Source of the DNA: Candidatus Gallitreponema excrementavium
GTDB lineage: Bacteria; Spirochaetota; Spirochaetia; Treponematales; Treponemataceae
DNA: 64,000 nt
Direction of reading: 5' to 3'
Assembly: GCA_017694795.1 (NCBI GenBank)
Contig: JADIMM010000023.1
Span: 1-64,000, forward strand
A program made the translations under genes and the position numbers. Below are positions 25,438-34,439 of this stretch, piece by piece. The notes below the pieces were generated by a model. That model was not told the origin of the DNA, made no database searches, and was given only the letters and a program-made list of their open reading frames with translations. How positions within the stretch are numbered: the first letter of the stretch is position 1; each line of letters starts with the position of its first letter.

Positions 25438-26241
25438 ATGAGTATTATACAATCTGTAATTTTAGGGCTTGTACAGGGGATAACAGAATTTCTTCCTGTA
25501 TCCAGCTCCGGTCATTTGGCTGTTCTGCAGAGCATTTTCGGACTGGAAAATGTTCCTCTTTTGTATGACATTCTGTTGCATGTAAGTACACTGCTGGTTG
25601 TTTTTGTAATTTTCAGAAAAACTATATTCCGGCTTCTGGAGGTTTTTTTCAGATTTTGCATAGGAAGGAAAAAACCGGAGGATGAAGAATCCCTCAAAAT
25701 GATTTGGGCTGTATTGGTGGCGACCCTTGTTACGGGCATAATGGGAATTCTTGCAGGAAAATATCTTATGGATGATTATCCGATAAAAATAGTGGGAGCA
25801 GGTTTTATTGTCACCGCAGTGCTGCTTTTTTTGACCGGTTTAAAGACTATCCCGACAACAGAAGAAAAAAAATCACCGACTATAATCCAGGGGCTTATTA
25901 CCGGTTTTGCCCAAGGAGTAGGGGTTTTACCGGGAATTTCCAGGTCCGGAAGTACAATTTCGGCGGCCTTATATTCCGGTGTAAACAGGGAGGTGGCCGG
26001 GGAATTTTCTTTTATCCTGTCCATTCCTGCGATTCTCGGAGCACTAATATTGGAACTGAAAGATGCCGATAATATGTTACAGGAAGTCAGTATTCTGCCT
26101 TTGGTGGCAGGTATTATTTCCGCCTTTGTTTCCGGGTTTTTTGCCCTTAAGTTCCTTGTGTATCTGATTAAAAAGGGCAGGTTATTTTACTTTGCTTTTT
26201 ACCTGATACCACTGGGACTTTATACGATATTTTTTTTATAG
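25438..26241 (+). CDS. uppP: Undecaprenyl-diphosphatase
   Basis: A 267-residue polytopic membrane enzyme of the BacA/UppP family that recycles undecaprenyl pyrophosphate to the monophosphate lipid carrier for peptidoglycan synthesis. The signature GITEFLPVSSSGHL (about 14-27) and the second motif PGISRSGST (about 160-168) hold the catalytic Glu, Ser/His and Arg. About eight hydrophobic segments are visible. ATG 25438 has GGGGGT upstream; an in-frame TTG at 25426 would add four residues. The ftsK gene starts 9 bases after the stop. Confidence 0.94.
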   Translation: MSIIQSVILGLVQGITEFLPVSSSGHLAVLQSIFGLENVPLLYDILLHVSTLLVVFVIFRKTIFRLLEVFFRFCIGRKKPEDEESLKMIWAVLVATLVTGIMGILAGKYLMDDYPIKIVGAGFIVTAVLLFLTGLKTIPTTEEKKSPTIIQGLITGFAQGVGVLPGISRSGSTISAALYSGVNREVAGEFSFILSIPAILGALILELKDADNMLQEVSILPLVAGIISAFVSGFFALKFLVYLIKKGRLFYFAFYLIPLGLYTIFFL

Positions 26242-26250
26242 GATGGAGCC

Positions 26251-29200
26251 TTGATTACAGGTAAATATTATTACAGAACCCTTTGCCTTATTTTTGGTTT
26301 TGTGCTTATAACTGCAGGTTGTTTTGCTTTTATTTCCCTGCTGGTTTTTCTTTTTTCACTCGGTGAAGACGGTGTTTTGTTTTCCCTAGGCACTCTTTTA
26401 TTCAATACTTTTGGTTTTTCTTCGTTTTTGATACCGGTTTTTTTTCTTACCGCTTCGGTAATGCTTTTTATTCCCGGCTGGTCCATGGTCCGGGGGGGAT
26501 ATTTGATTTTTTTTCTGGTTCCTTTCTTTACGATTTTTGCGGGAGAAAAACTGTCAGGGATATATCCACCCCATCCTTTGGTAGAGTTTTTTACTCCCAA
26601 GGGAATTGTAATTTTAAGCATTCTTTTGGGTGTATTGGAGTATGCCACTTTATATTTTATTATAAATTTTCCGGTTTGGAGGAAAAGGGATTTGCCTGGG
26701 GATTCAGAGGAAGGTGGTGCAGAACCTGAAATTGGAGATACCGATCTTCAGAAAGATTCTGCTTCTCCGGATGAAAACATTGGTTATCAGGATTCATTCG
26801 TTTCCGGTGAAGATTCCTTTATCCCGGAAAAGAATGAGGAAACCGGCGGTATGGAAGAGTCAGGAAAAAAATACCGGCCGATGACTGCCACTTTGCAGAA
26901 GTTAAAGGATTTACTGGGGTTTGAAACTGATACAACCCGACAGGAAGAAGATTTGATTGAAACCGTGAAAGATGAAGATTCCCCTGTCTCTGCTGATACA
27001 GAAGATACAGAAGATACAGAAGATGGTGTTGTCCCAGGCGGAAAAGTTGTTATGCCGGAAGAAAAGGATGACATTGCTGTCTGTGATACTCCGGCAGATT
27101 CCGGTATTTTTTCTTCCGGGGAATCAAACACCGGAATGAAAAACAGTTCTTCTTCACTGGATTTTTCTCCGGAGGATGTGGAAAATAAGCCGGGAAAGGT
27201 TCTTACGGAAGAAACAGTTTTTTATTCAAATGAGGAAGGCACGGAAAATAATGCCGGTTTTGTACAGGGAAGGGGGGATGCTGTTTCCCCGGATTATGAG
27301 AAAACCGGAACAATTGTGCCTCCCCTGTCCCGGGATTCAAGGGAAGATGTAACGGATAAGCCGGAAAGTGACAGAACTCCTTTGTCAGAAACCGGGACAA
27401 ATTCCACCGGTTCCGTATCAGAAAAAACTGAAAGTGACAGTACCCCGGTGGATTTTTCGGAGTATAAGGCCGGAGAAAAAATAAATTTTCTAGATTCAGC
27501 CAGTAAGGGGCAGGAAACAGAAGAAGATTCGGAAAGTGAATCCTTTTATGAGGACCCTTTGGAAGTTAAAAAACGGGTTTCAGAGTACCAGTCTGTTTTA
27601 TTCGGTGATAAACAGCCGGAGCAGGATGAGGATATGCCGGATTTTTACGGTGGAGAAGATGATTTATCCGAAACCGGGGGAGAAGAAGTTTCTGATGATT
27701 ATGACGAAGTACCGGACGATGATTATCCTGAAGAAGAACTGGAAGAACCTATGGGAAACGGAGGTTTTGAACCGGACAAGGAATATTCTTCTGTTTCAGG
27801 GAGTGACAGCGGCGGTAAAACAGCCTTAAAACCTGGTTCTTCTGCCAAGCGGCTTAGTGTAAAAAATTACAGGCTGCCTGCAGCGGATTTGCTTACAAGC
27901 TATCAGGACGGAGAGTACTGGATTATTGATGATGCAACCCGGGATTCGGCAGTGGTTTTGAAAAAGACCCTGGAAGAATTTAAGATTCAGGCAGATGTAA
28001 CCGGAATAAGAAAGGGGCCTGTTATCACAATGTTTGAAATTCTTCCTGCTCCAGGGGTTAAGCTGCAGAAAATTGTTGCTTTACAGGATAATATTGCCCT
28101 GCGGTTGGCTGCTTCCTCTGTGAGAATTATTGCCCCTATTCCGGGTAAACACGCTGTAGGAATCGAGGTGCCTAATTCCAAGAGGTCTATTGTCAGTTTC
28201 AGGGAACTTATAGATACCGATGCCCCCCAGTTTAAGAAAATGGAAATTCCCGTTGTTCTGGGAAAGGATATTACCGGAGAAGCACAGTATCTGGATTTGG
28301 CAACAACACCACATCTTTTAATCGCAGGTTCAACCGGAGCCGGTAAGTCTGTGTGTGTAAATTCAATGATTCTTTCAATTTTGTTTAAGCGTTCCCCCCT
28401 TGATGTCCGGTTAATATTGATTGACCCGAAAATTGTAGAGTTAAAATTATATAATGATATTCCCCACCTTTTAACGCCTGTAATAACAGAGCCTAAAAAG
28501 GCGTTTCAGGCTCTGCAATATTGTCTTTGCGAAATGGAAAGGCGTTATGCTTTGCTGGATGGAATGGGTGTAAGGGATATCCGCAGCTACAACCGGAGGA
28601 TAAAAGAAAGGAATATAGCTACGGAAAAGCTGCCCTACATAGTTGTAATAATTGATGAATTTGCTGATTTAATGGCGACAACGGGGAAAGAGCTGGAGTC
28701 AACCGTTGCAAGGCTTGCTGCAATGAGCCGGGCAGTAGGGATTCACCTGGTGCTGGCAACCCAGAGACCCTCCATAGATGTTATAACAGGTTTGATAAAG
28801 GCAAATATTCCCAGCAGAATAGCCTTCATGGTTGCTTCAAAAATGGACAGCCGTATTATAATTGATCAGGTAGGGGCGGAAAAACTTCTTGGCAAAGGGG
28901 ATATGCTCTATGCTTCTGCAACAGAATCCTTTCCCGTGAGAATCCAAGGAGCCTTTGTTACTGATAACGAGGTTGAAAAGGTTGTAGACTTTGTAAAACA
29001 GTACGGGGAACCTGACTATATCGATGATGAAATATTTTTTGACGATGAAGATCCAGAGGCCGGGCCTTCTCTCTTTTCAGATGGGGAAGACCCTCTTTAC
29101 GACAAGGCTTTGGAAATCGTAATGCAGGCCGGAAAGGCTTCTGCCTCGTATATACAACGGAGATTGAAAATCGGTTATAACAGGGCAGCAAGGCTTGTGG

Positions 29201-29274
29201 AAGAAATGGAAGAAAGGGGAATTGTAGGCCCTGCCAACGGTTCCAAACCCAGGGATGTGATTCACCGGGTATAG
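26251..29274 (+). CDS. ftsK: DNA translocase FtsK/SpoIIIE
   Basis: A 1007-residue septal DNA pump that clears and sorts chromosomes at division. Four membrane helices lie in the first 145 residues. A very acidic, low-complexity linker (about 150-540) follows, including a short tandem TED repeat around 27000. The motor domain has Walker A GSTGAGKS (about 693-700), Walker B VVIIDEFADL (about 797-806) and the FtsK-specific LVLATQRPSIDVITG. The C-terminal gamma winged helix (about 945-1007, SASYIQRRLKIGYNRAARL) reads KOPS-like sites. The start is TTG with GGATGGAG upstream. It is convergent with the methyltransferase gene, with only 5 bases between stops. Confidence 0.93.
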   Translation: MITGKYYYRTLCLIFGFVLITAGCFAFISLLVFLFSLGEDGVLFSLGTLLFNTFGFSSFLIPVFFLTASVMLFIPGWSMVRGGYLIFFLVPFFTIFAGEKLSGIYPPHPLVEFFTPKGIVILSILLGVLEYATLYFIINFPVWRKRDLPGDSEEGGAEPEIGDTDLQKDSASPDENIGYQDSFVSGEDSFIPEKNEETGGMEESGKKYRPMTATLQKLKDLLGFETDTTRQEEDLIETVKDEDSPVSADTEDTEDTEDGVVPGGKVVMPEEKDDIAVCDTPADSGIFSSGESNTGMKNSSSSLDFSPEDVENKPGKVLTEETVFYSNEEGTENNAGFVQGRGDAVSPDYEKTGTIVPPLSRDSREDVTDKPESDRTPLSETGTNSTGSVSEKTESDSTPVDFSEYKAGEKINFLDSASKGQETEEDSESESFYEDPLEVKKRVSEYQSVLFGDKQPEQDEDMPDFYGGEDDLSETGGEEVSDDYDEVPDDDYPEEELEEPMGNGGFEPDKEYSSVSGSDSGGKTALKPGSSAKRLSVKNYRLPAADLLTSYQDGEYWIIDDATRDSAVVLKKTLEEFKIQADVTGIRKGPVITMFEILPAPGVKLQKIVALQDNIALRLAASSVRIIAPIPGKHAVGIEVPNSKRSIVSFRELIDTDAPQFKKMEIPVVLGKDITGEAQYLDLATTPHLLIAGSTGAGKSVCVNSMILSILFKRSPLDVRLILIDPKIVELKLYNDIPHLLTPVITEPKKAFQALQYCLCEMERRYALLDGMGVRDIRSYNRRIKERNIATEKLPYIVVIIDEFADLMATTGKELESTVARLAAMSRAVGIHLVLATQRPSIDVITGLIKANIPSRIAFMVASKMDSRIIIDQVGAEKLLGKGDMLYASATESFPVRIQGAFVTDNEVEKVVDFVKQYGEPDYIDDEIFFDDEDPEAGPSLFSDGEDPLYDKALEIVMQAGKASASYIQRRLKIGYNRAARLVEEMEERGIVGPANGSKPRDVIHRV

Positions 29275-29279
29275 GGGAT

Positions 29280-30032
29280 TCAGGCGGTAAGGATGTACAT
29301 AAGTATGCTTGCCGCCTGTGCCACATTCAGGCTTTCCATATCTGTTTTTCCGGTAATTTTAACCAGCATTGAGCAAGTGCTTCTTACATCTTGGGAAATT
29401 CCGTTTTCTTCATTTCCTAAAACAAGGACACATCCCCTGAATTTTGAAACTATGTTTTTCATATCCAAAGGCGTATCTTTTCCCCTTAAATCTGTACCAA
29501 TCACAGGGAGGTTTTTCCCTGCCTGCTCCAAAAACCAAGGGATTGAAAAAACAGATTTAACCGATACATATTCCATGCCTCCCTTTGCGATTCTGTAAGT
29601 ACTGGTGGAAACAGGGCTTTGCCCGTCCTCATTGGAAATTATAATGTCTTTTATTCCGAAAAAAGCTGCACTTCTGATTATTGCCCCCAGGTTATTTGCG
29701 TTGCTGATTCTGTCAAGTACCAGTATAATCCTGGGAAAATTCCTTATGTTTTCGATATAATCCTTGTCTGCCTGGGGGAGTGTCTCCTGTCTTATCATTG
29801 CCACCACACCCTGGTGATGGGGTGTACCGCTTAACTTTTGCAGTTCTTCCGGTTCTTTAACCATGTTGTAGATTCCGTGATTTGCGGCAATGCTTTTGCA
29901 TATTTTACCGAGAATTTTTGCCCTTTCCTTTGTAAAATAAAGCCTTCTTATTTTACCCGGATTTTTTTCCCCAAGGGCAAGTACTGCTTCGAGACCGCAT
30001 ACTGCAAGTTCATTAAATTGTTTGTTTTTCAT
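29280..30032 (-). CDS. TrmH/SpoU-family RNA 2'-O-methyltransferase
   Basis: A 250-residue SAM-dependent methyltransferase of the SPOUT class. The N-terminal part (about 5-90) resembles the RNA-binding domain of RlmB-type enzymes, including GTPHHQGVVA. The catalytic knot carries LDRISNANNLGAIIRSA (motif 1), LGNEENGIS (motif 2) and IxMxxxxxSLNVAQAAS (motif 3), all intact. Whether it acts on 23S rRNA or tRNA is not visible. I chose ATG 30032; TTG 30077 in frame would add a hydrophobic, low-quality extension. Neither start has a clear ribosome site. Confidence 0.87.
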   Translation of the reverse strand: MKNKQFNELAVCGLEAVLALGEKNPGKIRRLYFTKERAKILGKICKSIAANHGIYNMVKEPEELQKLSGTPHHQGVVAMIRQETLPQADKDYIENIRNFPRIILVLDRISNANNLGAIIRSAAFFGIKDIIISNEDGQSPVSTSTYRIAKGGMEYVSVKSVFSIPWFLEQAGKNLPVIGTDLRGKDTPLDMKNIVSKFRGCVLVLGNEENGISQDVRSTCSMLVKITGKTDMESLNVAQAASILMYILTA

Positions 30033-30177
30033 AGGTTTTAAGAATACTACATAGAAAAAAAATAATCTATGTTTCAAGTATGGATAGTTGGATTGATTTC
30101 AATCCATGTTGCGGAAAAAAAAGCCTGCTTTCTGAAAAATCCATAGAATTTTTTTTTGTTTTATTATAACTTATCAT

Positions 30178-30261
30178 AGAGGTTTTATATGTCCTCTGCA
30201 TTTATTCTATGACTGTATGGCAGTTCCCGGCCCGTTTTGACACAGCGGGTTTTTCAGGAGG
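30178..30261 (+). promoter_or_regulatory. dapA leader with two hairpins
   Basis: AGAGG (30178-30182) pairs with CCTCT (30193-30197). Further on CCCG (30231-30234) pairs with CGGG (30246-30249) and is followed by five T and then the ribosome site AGGAGG (30256-30261). The second hairpin looks like a weak terminator placed just before translation starts. I see no lysine riboswitch core. Confidence 0.3.
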
Positions 30262-30267
30262 TTTTTT

Positions 30268-31182
30268 ATGTCGAAATTACAGGGTGCTTTTACAGCGCTC
30301 ATAACTCCCATGAACAAGGATGGCTCTGTTGACTACGAAGGATACAGAAATCTGATTCGGTATCAGCTGGAGGGTGGAATTTCCGGTCTTGTTCCTTTGG
30401 GAACGACTGCAGAAACCCCGACCCTGGATGAAACCCCTGGTTCTGAAGAAGATATAATGATTGGCATTGTTTTGGAGGAAGTTAAGGCTTTTAGGGAAAA
30501 GACCGGAAAAAAGATTCCTGTTATTCTGGGGGCCGGAAGTAACAATACTAAGGATGCTGTAGGTTATGTTACAAGGGCTAAAAAATTTGGTGTTGATTAT
30601 GCTTTGGTTGTAACTCCTTATTATAACAAACCCAGTGATGAGGGGATTTTCAGACATTTTGAGGCTGTTTCAAAAGTCGGGATACCAATAATTGTGTACA
30701 ATATTCCCGGAAGAACTGGGAAAAATATAAGTACCGATTTGTTGTGCAGAATTGCGGAACTTCCGAATATTGCCGGAGTAAAGGAAGCCTCCGGTGATAT
30801 AAACCAGATGATGGAAGTTATCCATAGGATCGGAAGGGTAAAACCGGATTTTTCTGTTTTGAGTGGTGATGACGGGCTGACACTTCCTCTTTTAGCCTGT
30901 GGTGGGGACGGGGTTGTTTCTGTTGTATCGAATCTTGCTCCCGGGCTGATTACCGAGTTGGTTCAGAAGGGTCTGGAAGGCCGTTTTAAAGAAGCTGCTG
31001 AAATCCATTACAGGCTCATGCCGGTTTTTAAGGCTGCATTCTGTGAGGGTAACCCTACCTCGATTAAATGTGCCCTTAATCTCAGGGGAATTCCTGCCGG
31101 ATCCCTCCGGCTGCCTCTTGTGGAGGCTTCCGAAAAGGGTCAGCAGATAATCAGGGATGCCTTGGAGAAGGCCGGCTTATAA
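30268..31182 (+). CDS. dapA: 4-hydroxy-tetrahydrodipicolinate synthase
   Basis: A 304-residue aldolase-type enzyme that condenses pyruvate with aspartate semialdehyde, the first step specific to lysine/diaminopimelate. The Schiff-base lysine K172 lies in GVKEASGD; Y144 in VYNIPGRT and the TT pair in GTTAETPTL (46-47) complete the active site. Length is normal. AGGAGG precedes the ATG by 6 bases. asd follows 150 bases downstream on the same strand and provides the substrate, while lysC and dapB lie 20 kb away. Confidence 0.93.
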   Translation: MSKLQGAFTALITPMNKDGSVDYEGYRNLIRYQLEGGISGLVPLGTTAETPTLDETPGSEEDIMIGIVLEEVKAFREKTGKKIPVILGAGSNNTKDAVGYVTRAKKFGVDYALVVTPYYNKPSDEGIFRHFEAVSKVGIPIIVYNIPGRTGKNISTDLLCRIAELPNIAGVKEASGDINQMMEVIHRIGRVKPDFSVLSGDDGLTLPLLACGGDGVVSVVSNLAPGLITELVQKGLEGRFKEAAEIHYRLMPVFKAAFCEGNPTSIKCALNLRGIPAGSLRLPLVEASEKGQQIIRDALEKAGL

Positions 31183-31333
31183 TTGTTTTAAGTCTGACTT
31201 GGATTATCCGAGTATTTGGATTAATCAGAGAAAACTTGTTCGCATAACTTTATCGGTTATAGATTTTCATCCTTAATGGGGTGTAACATATTTAATTTGT
31301 GGTTTTTATAACAAAACCGGCATGGAGGTATGT

Positions 31334-32434
31334 ATGGAAAGAATTGCTGTTGGTGTTTTGGGGGCAACCGGAATGGTCGGCCAGCGTTATATAGCTAATT
31401 TGGAAAATCATCCTTGGTTTAAGGTAACCTACGTTGCCGCTTCCCCCCGTTCTGCGGGAAAAACTTACAGAGGAGCTGTGGAAAACCGGTGGCTTATTGG
31501 AGCTGATATTCCGGCTTCTGTGGGGGATTTGATTGTTGAGGATGCCAATAATGTCGAAGCAGCCTTGGGAAAATGTAAGTTCGTGTTCAGTGCACTTGAA
31601 ATGGGAAAAGATGAAATTAAGGCATTGGAAGAAGCTTATGCTGCAAAAGGAATCCCTGTTGTTTCAAATGCCAGTGCAAACCGTTGGACAGATGATGTAC
31701 CGATGCTTATTCCAGAAATAAATCCTGATCATACCGATGTAATCTATGACCAGCAGAATCATCACGGCTGGGATAAAGGTTTTATAGCAGTAAAACCAAA
31801 CTGTTCCCTTCAATCATACATGGCTCCGGTATTCGCCCTTCAGAAAGCCGGTTATCCTGTAAAAAGAATGGTTGTTACTACAATGCAGGCTGTTTCCGGT
31901 GCCGGTTATCCCGGTGTTTCTTCTTTTGATATGATTGACAATGTGGTGCCGTACATTGGCGGGGAAGAGGAAAAAACAGAAAGAGAGTGTCTCAAGATTC
32001 TTGGAAAGGTTGTTTCGGGAAAAATACAGAATGCGGAAACCCCGGTTGTTTCGGCTCATTGTAACCGGGTTCCTGTTATTGACGGGCACACAGCCTGTGT
32101 AAGTCTCGAATTTGATTTACCGGAAGGTAAGAAACCATCCCTCGAAAAAATTGAGGAAGTTTGGACAGCTTTTAGAGGTTTGCCCCAGGAATTGGGACTT
32201 CCTAATGCCCCTGAACACCCGATTATTGTCCGCCACGAGGTAAACAGGCCCCAACCCCGGAGAGACCGGGAGGCTGATAAGGGAATGGCAGTTACTATAG
32301 GCAGACTCAGAAAATGCAATGTTTTTGATATAAGGTTTGTAGCTTTAAGCCATAATACAAAGAGGGGGGCTGCCCTCGGTGGAATCCTTAATGCAGAGCT
32401 TTTGAAAGCAAAGGGGTTCTTTGACAATCTTTAA
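31334..32434 (+). CDS. asd: Aspartate-semialdehyde dehydrogenase
   Basis: A 366-residue NADPH-dependent enzyme of aspartate-family biosynthesis. The Rossmann motif GVLGATGMVGQRY lies at the N-terminus and catalytic C157 in KPNCSLQS. The long form with QQNHHGWDKGF and YPGVSSFDMIDNVVPYI belongs to the archaeal/fungal-type group (TIGR00978), not the E. coli type. The frame opens at ATG 31322, but GGAGG at 31324-31328 places the true start at ATG 31334. It supplies both the lysine branch (dapA just upstream) and the threonine branch (thrC at 37 kb). Confidence 0.93.
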   Translation: MERIAVGVLGATGMVGQRYIANLENHPWFKVTYVAASPRSAGKTYRGAVENRWLIGADIPASVGDLIVEDANNVEAALGKCKFVFSALEMGKDEIKALEEAYAAKGIPVVSNASANRWTDDVPMLIPEINPDHTDVIYDQQNHHGWDKGFIAVKPNCSLQSYMAPVFALQKAGYPVKRMVVTTMQAVSGAGYPGVSSFDMIDNVVPYIGGEEEKTERECLKILGKVVSGKIQNAETPVVSAHCNRVPVIDGHTACVSLEFDLPEGKKPSLEKIEEVWTAFRGLPQELGLPNAPEHPIIVRHEVNRPQPRRDREADKGMAVTIGRLRKCNVFDIRFVALSHNTKRGAALGGILNAELLKAKGFFDNL

Positions 32435-32438
32435 GATA

Positions 32439-32478
32439 TTTCCTGTTACAGGATATAAGGATATGCTGTAACAGGAAA
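32439..32478. repeat. Perfect 13-bp inverted repeat between asd and ilvB
   Basis: TTTCCTGTTACAG (32439-32451) and CTGTAACAGGAAA (32466-32478) are exact complements around a 14-base loop. No T-run follows on either strand. It could be an mRNA-stabilising or attenuating hairpin, or a repressor operator for the acetolactate synthase gene 50 bases on. Confidence 0.7.
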
Positions 32479-32529
32479 CCGGATTTCTTGAATTTCAGGA
32501 AAAGTGAGATACTATTTGGAGGTTTGGGT

Positions 32530-34236
32530 ATGTTGGTTACCGGAGCAAAGCTGATTACTTTACTATTGGAGAGACAGGGGGTAGAGGTTGTAGCCGGGAT
32601 TCCCGGAGGTTCAGTCCTTCCTTTGTATGATGCTTTAACCTCCAGTACAATAAGGCATATTCTTGTTCGTCATGAGCAGGCAGCCGGGTTTCTGGCACAG
32701 GGGTTTTCCAGATCCAGGGGAATCCCCGGAGTATGTATTGCTACCAGTGGTCCTGGTGCAATGAATTTGCTTACTGCAGTAGCCGATGCCCATGCAGATT
32801 CAATTCCCCTGGTTGCCATTACCGGACAGGTTAATTCTTACCTGATTGGGACAGATGCTTTTCAGGAAGTTGATACATTCGGCCTTTCATTTCCTATAGC
32901 AAAACACAGCATGATGGTTAAGACTCCTGAAGAATTGCTTGTTGCCATACCCAGAGCTTTTTCTCTTGCGCTTTCCGGACGGCCCGGGCCGGTTTTGATT
33001 GATATTCCCCGGGATGTACAGACTGCACAGATTGAGGTGAATGAGCTTCCCGAACCCGGACGTAAGGTTTTTGGACCGGAAAATTTTAACATGCCGGAAG
33101 CAGTTCTTGACAAGAGTGTTGATGAAGCGGTGGAGTTGTTGTGTTCGGCCAAGCGACCTGTTCTTTTTGCAGGTGGCGGTGCCGCAAATGATGAAGCCAG
33201 TTCCCTGATTCTAAAATTAGTTGAAAATTATTCCATTCCTGTTGTGACTAGTCTTATGGGAATAGGAGTTATTCCGTTTGATAATAAATTTAATTTTGGT
33301 ATGGTCGGTATGCATGGAACCCCGGTGGCAAACCGGGCCATGCATGACAGTGATCTTATTCTGGCCTGTGGTGTCAGGTTTGATGACCGTGCAACTGGTA
33401 TAATCAGGGAATTCTGTCCTAACGCCCGGATTATTCATATTGATATTGATGCAGCTGAGGTTAATAAAATTTACCGGACCCAGGTTTCCCTGATTGGTGA
33501 TTCCGGTGATGTATTGGCCCGGATTCTTGAAAGGCTTTCTTCCAGTGAAAAAAAAGCGGCCCAGACCCCAGAGAGGACTAAGTGGTTTTTATTTCTTGAG
33601 GAACAAAAAATGGCTTATATACGGGGATTAAGAAGGGAACCTGGAAATCCTAACGATTTTATAGCTTCACTTCCTGATTCTGCGGAAAAAGGCGGATGTT
33701 CCAGGGAAAATCTCCTTGTTACAACGGATGTAGGCCAGCACCAGATGTGGGCAGCCCAGTCTTATCCGGTGTTCCGGCCCCGGCAATTTATGACATCAGG
33801 CTCTTTGGGAACCATGGGGTTTGGGCTTCCTGTTGCAATCGGGGCTGCTATTGCCAATCCGGGTAAACGGGTAATCTGCATATCTGGGGATGGTTCAATA
33901 ATGATGAATATACAGGAATTGGCAACACTCCGGGAAAATGATCTTAATGTAACTGTCATTCTTTTGGACAATGGTGCTTTGGGAATGGTGAGGCAACAGC
34001 AGGAGTTTCTCTATAATAAAAATTATTCTGCTTCCATATATGAGAGTGCACCTGATGTATTACGGGTTGCAGAAGGCTTCGGAATAGAATCCATTGAAGC
34101 AGGCTCTAAAGACTGGGAAAAAAAGGCATTTGGAAAAAAGGGACCTTGTTTTGTAAGATTTTATGTTGACCAGAAGGAAAATGTGTTTCCCTTTGTTCCT
34201 GCAGGAAAACCCAATATAGATCCTATTTTGGGTTGA
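32530..34236 (+). CDS. ilvB: Acetolactate synthase large (catalytic) subunit
   Basis: A 568-residue thiamine-diphosphate enzyme forming acetolactate or acetohydroxybutyrate, first common step of valine, leucine and isoleucine synthesis. The cofactor-activating Glu is E49 in VRHEQAAG. The ThDP motif starts at GDGSIMMN (about 454) and continues to LGMVRQQQEF, which marks it as the biosynthetic AHAS type and not a pyruvate oxidase. TTGGAGG at 32516-32522 selects ATG 32530; the upstream TTG 32488 is unlikely. No regulatory subunit (ilvN/ilvH) or ilvC follows, so it is either single or its partner is elsewhere. A 13-bp inverted repeat lies upstream. Confidence 0.9.
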   Translation: MLVTGAKLITLLLERQGVEVVAGIPGGSVLPLYDALTSSTIRHILVRHEQAAGFLAQGFSRSRGIPGVCIATSGPGAMNLLTAVADAHADSIPLVAITGQVNSYLIGTDAFQEVDTFGLSFPIAKHSMMVKTPEELLVAIPRAFSLALSGRPGPVLIDIPRDVQTAQIEVNELPEPGRKVFGPENFNMPEAVLDKSVDEAVELLCSAKRPVLFAGGGAANDEASSLILKLVENYSIPVVTSLMGIGVIPFDNKFNFGMVGMHGTPVANRAMHDSDLILACGVRFDDRATGIIREFCPNARIIHIDIDAAEVNKIYRTQVSLIGDSGDVLARILERLSSSEKKAAQTPERTKWFLFLEEQKMAYIRGLRREPGNPNDFIASLPDSAEKGGCSRENLLVTTDVGQHQMWAAQSYPVFRPRQFMTSGSLGTMGFGLPVAIGAAIANPGKRVICISGDGSIMMNIQELATLRENDLNVTVILLDNGALGMVRQQQEFLYNKNYSASIYESAPDVLRVAEGFGIESIEAGSKDWEKKAFGKKGPCFVRFYVDQKENVFPFVPAGKPNIDPILG

Positions 34237-34276
34237 CTTGTTTTATGCTACTTTTATTTATTTTGTTGCAATAATG

Positions 34277-34285
34277 TGTTATAAT
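34277..34285 (+). promoter_or_regulatory. Extended -10 promoter before metallohydrolase gene
   Basis: TGTTATAAT gives TG, one base and a perfect TATAAT (34280-34285). No convincing -35 lies upstream. The leader to ATG 34440 would be about 148 bases; I see no structured RNA in it. Confidence 0.5.
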
Positions 34286-34439
34286 TCTTTTTGTTGGGAG
34301 TGTGCAGGGAAAATTACGGTGTTTTGCCTATGATGTTTGTATTTTCCCCAGTTTTTTAGCTTACTGTTTGTGTTTTAAGCTTGTTCTTCTTAAACTTTGG
34401 CTAAACCGGCCGGAAAAAATACCCACGAAAGGAGAAATA

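Noticed and set aside
26990-27030. Tandem GATACAGAA-type repeat as a CRISPR or mobile repeat
   Set aside because: It is only three 9-base units in frame within the acidic FtsK linker, a low-complexity coding repeat.
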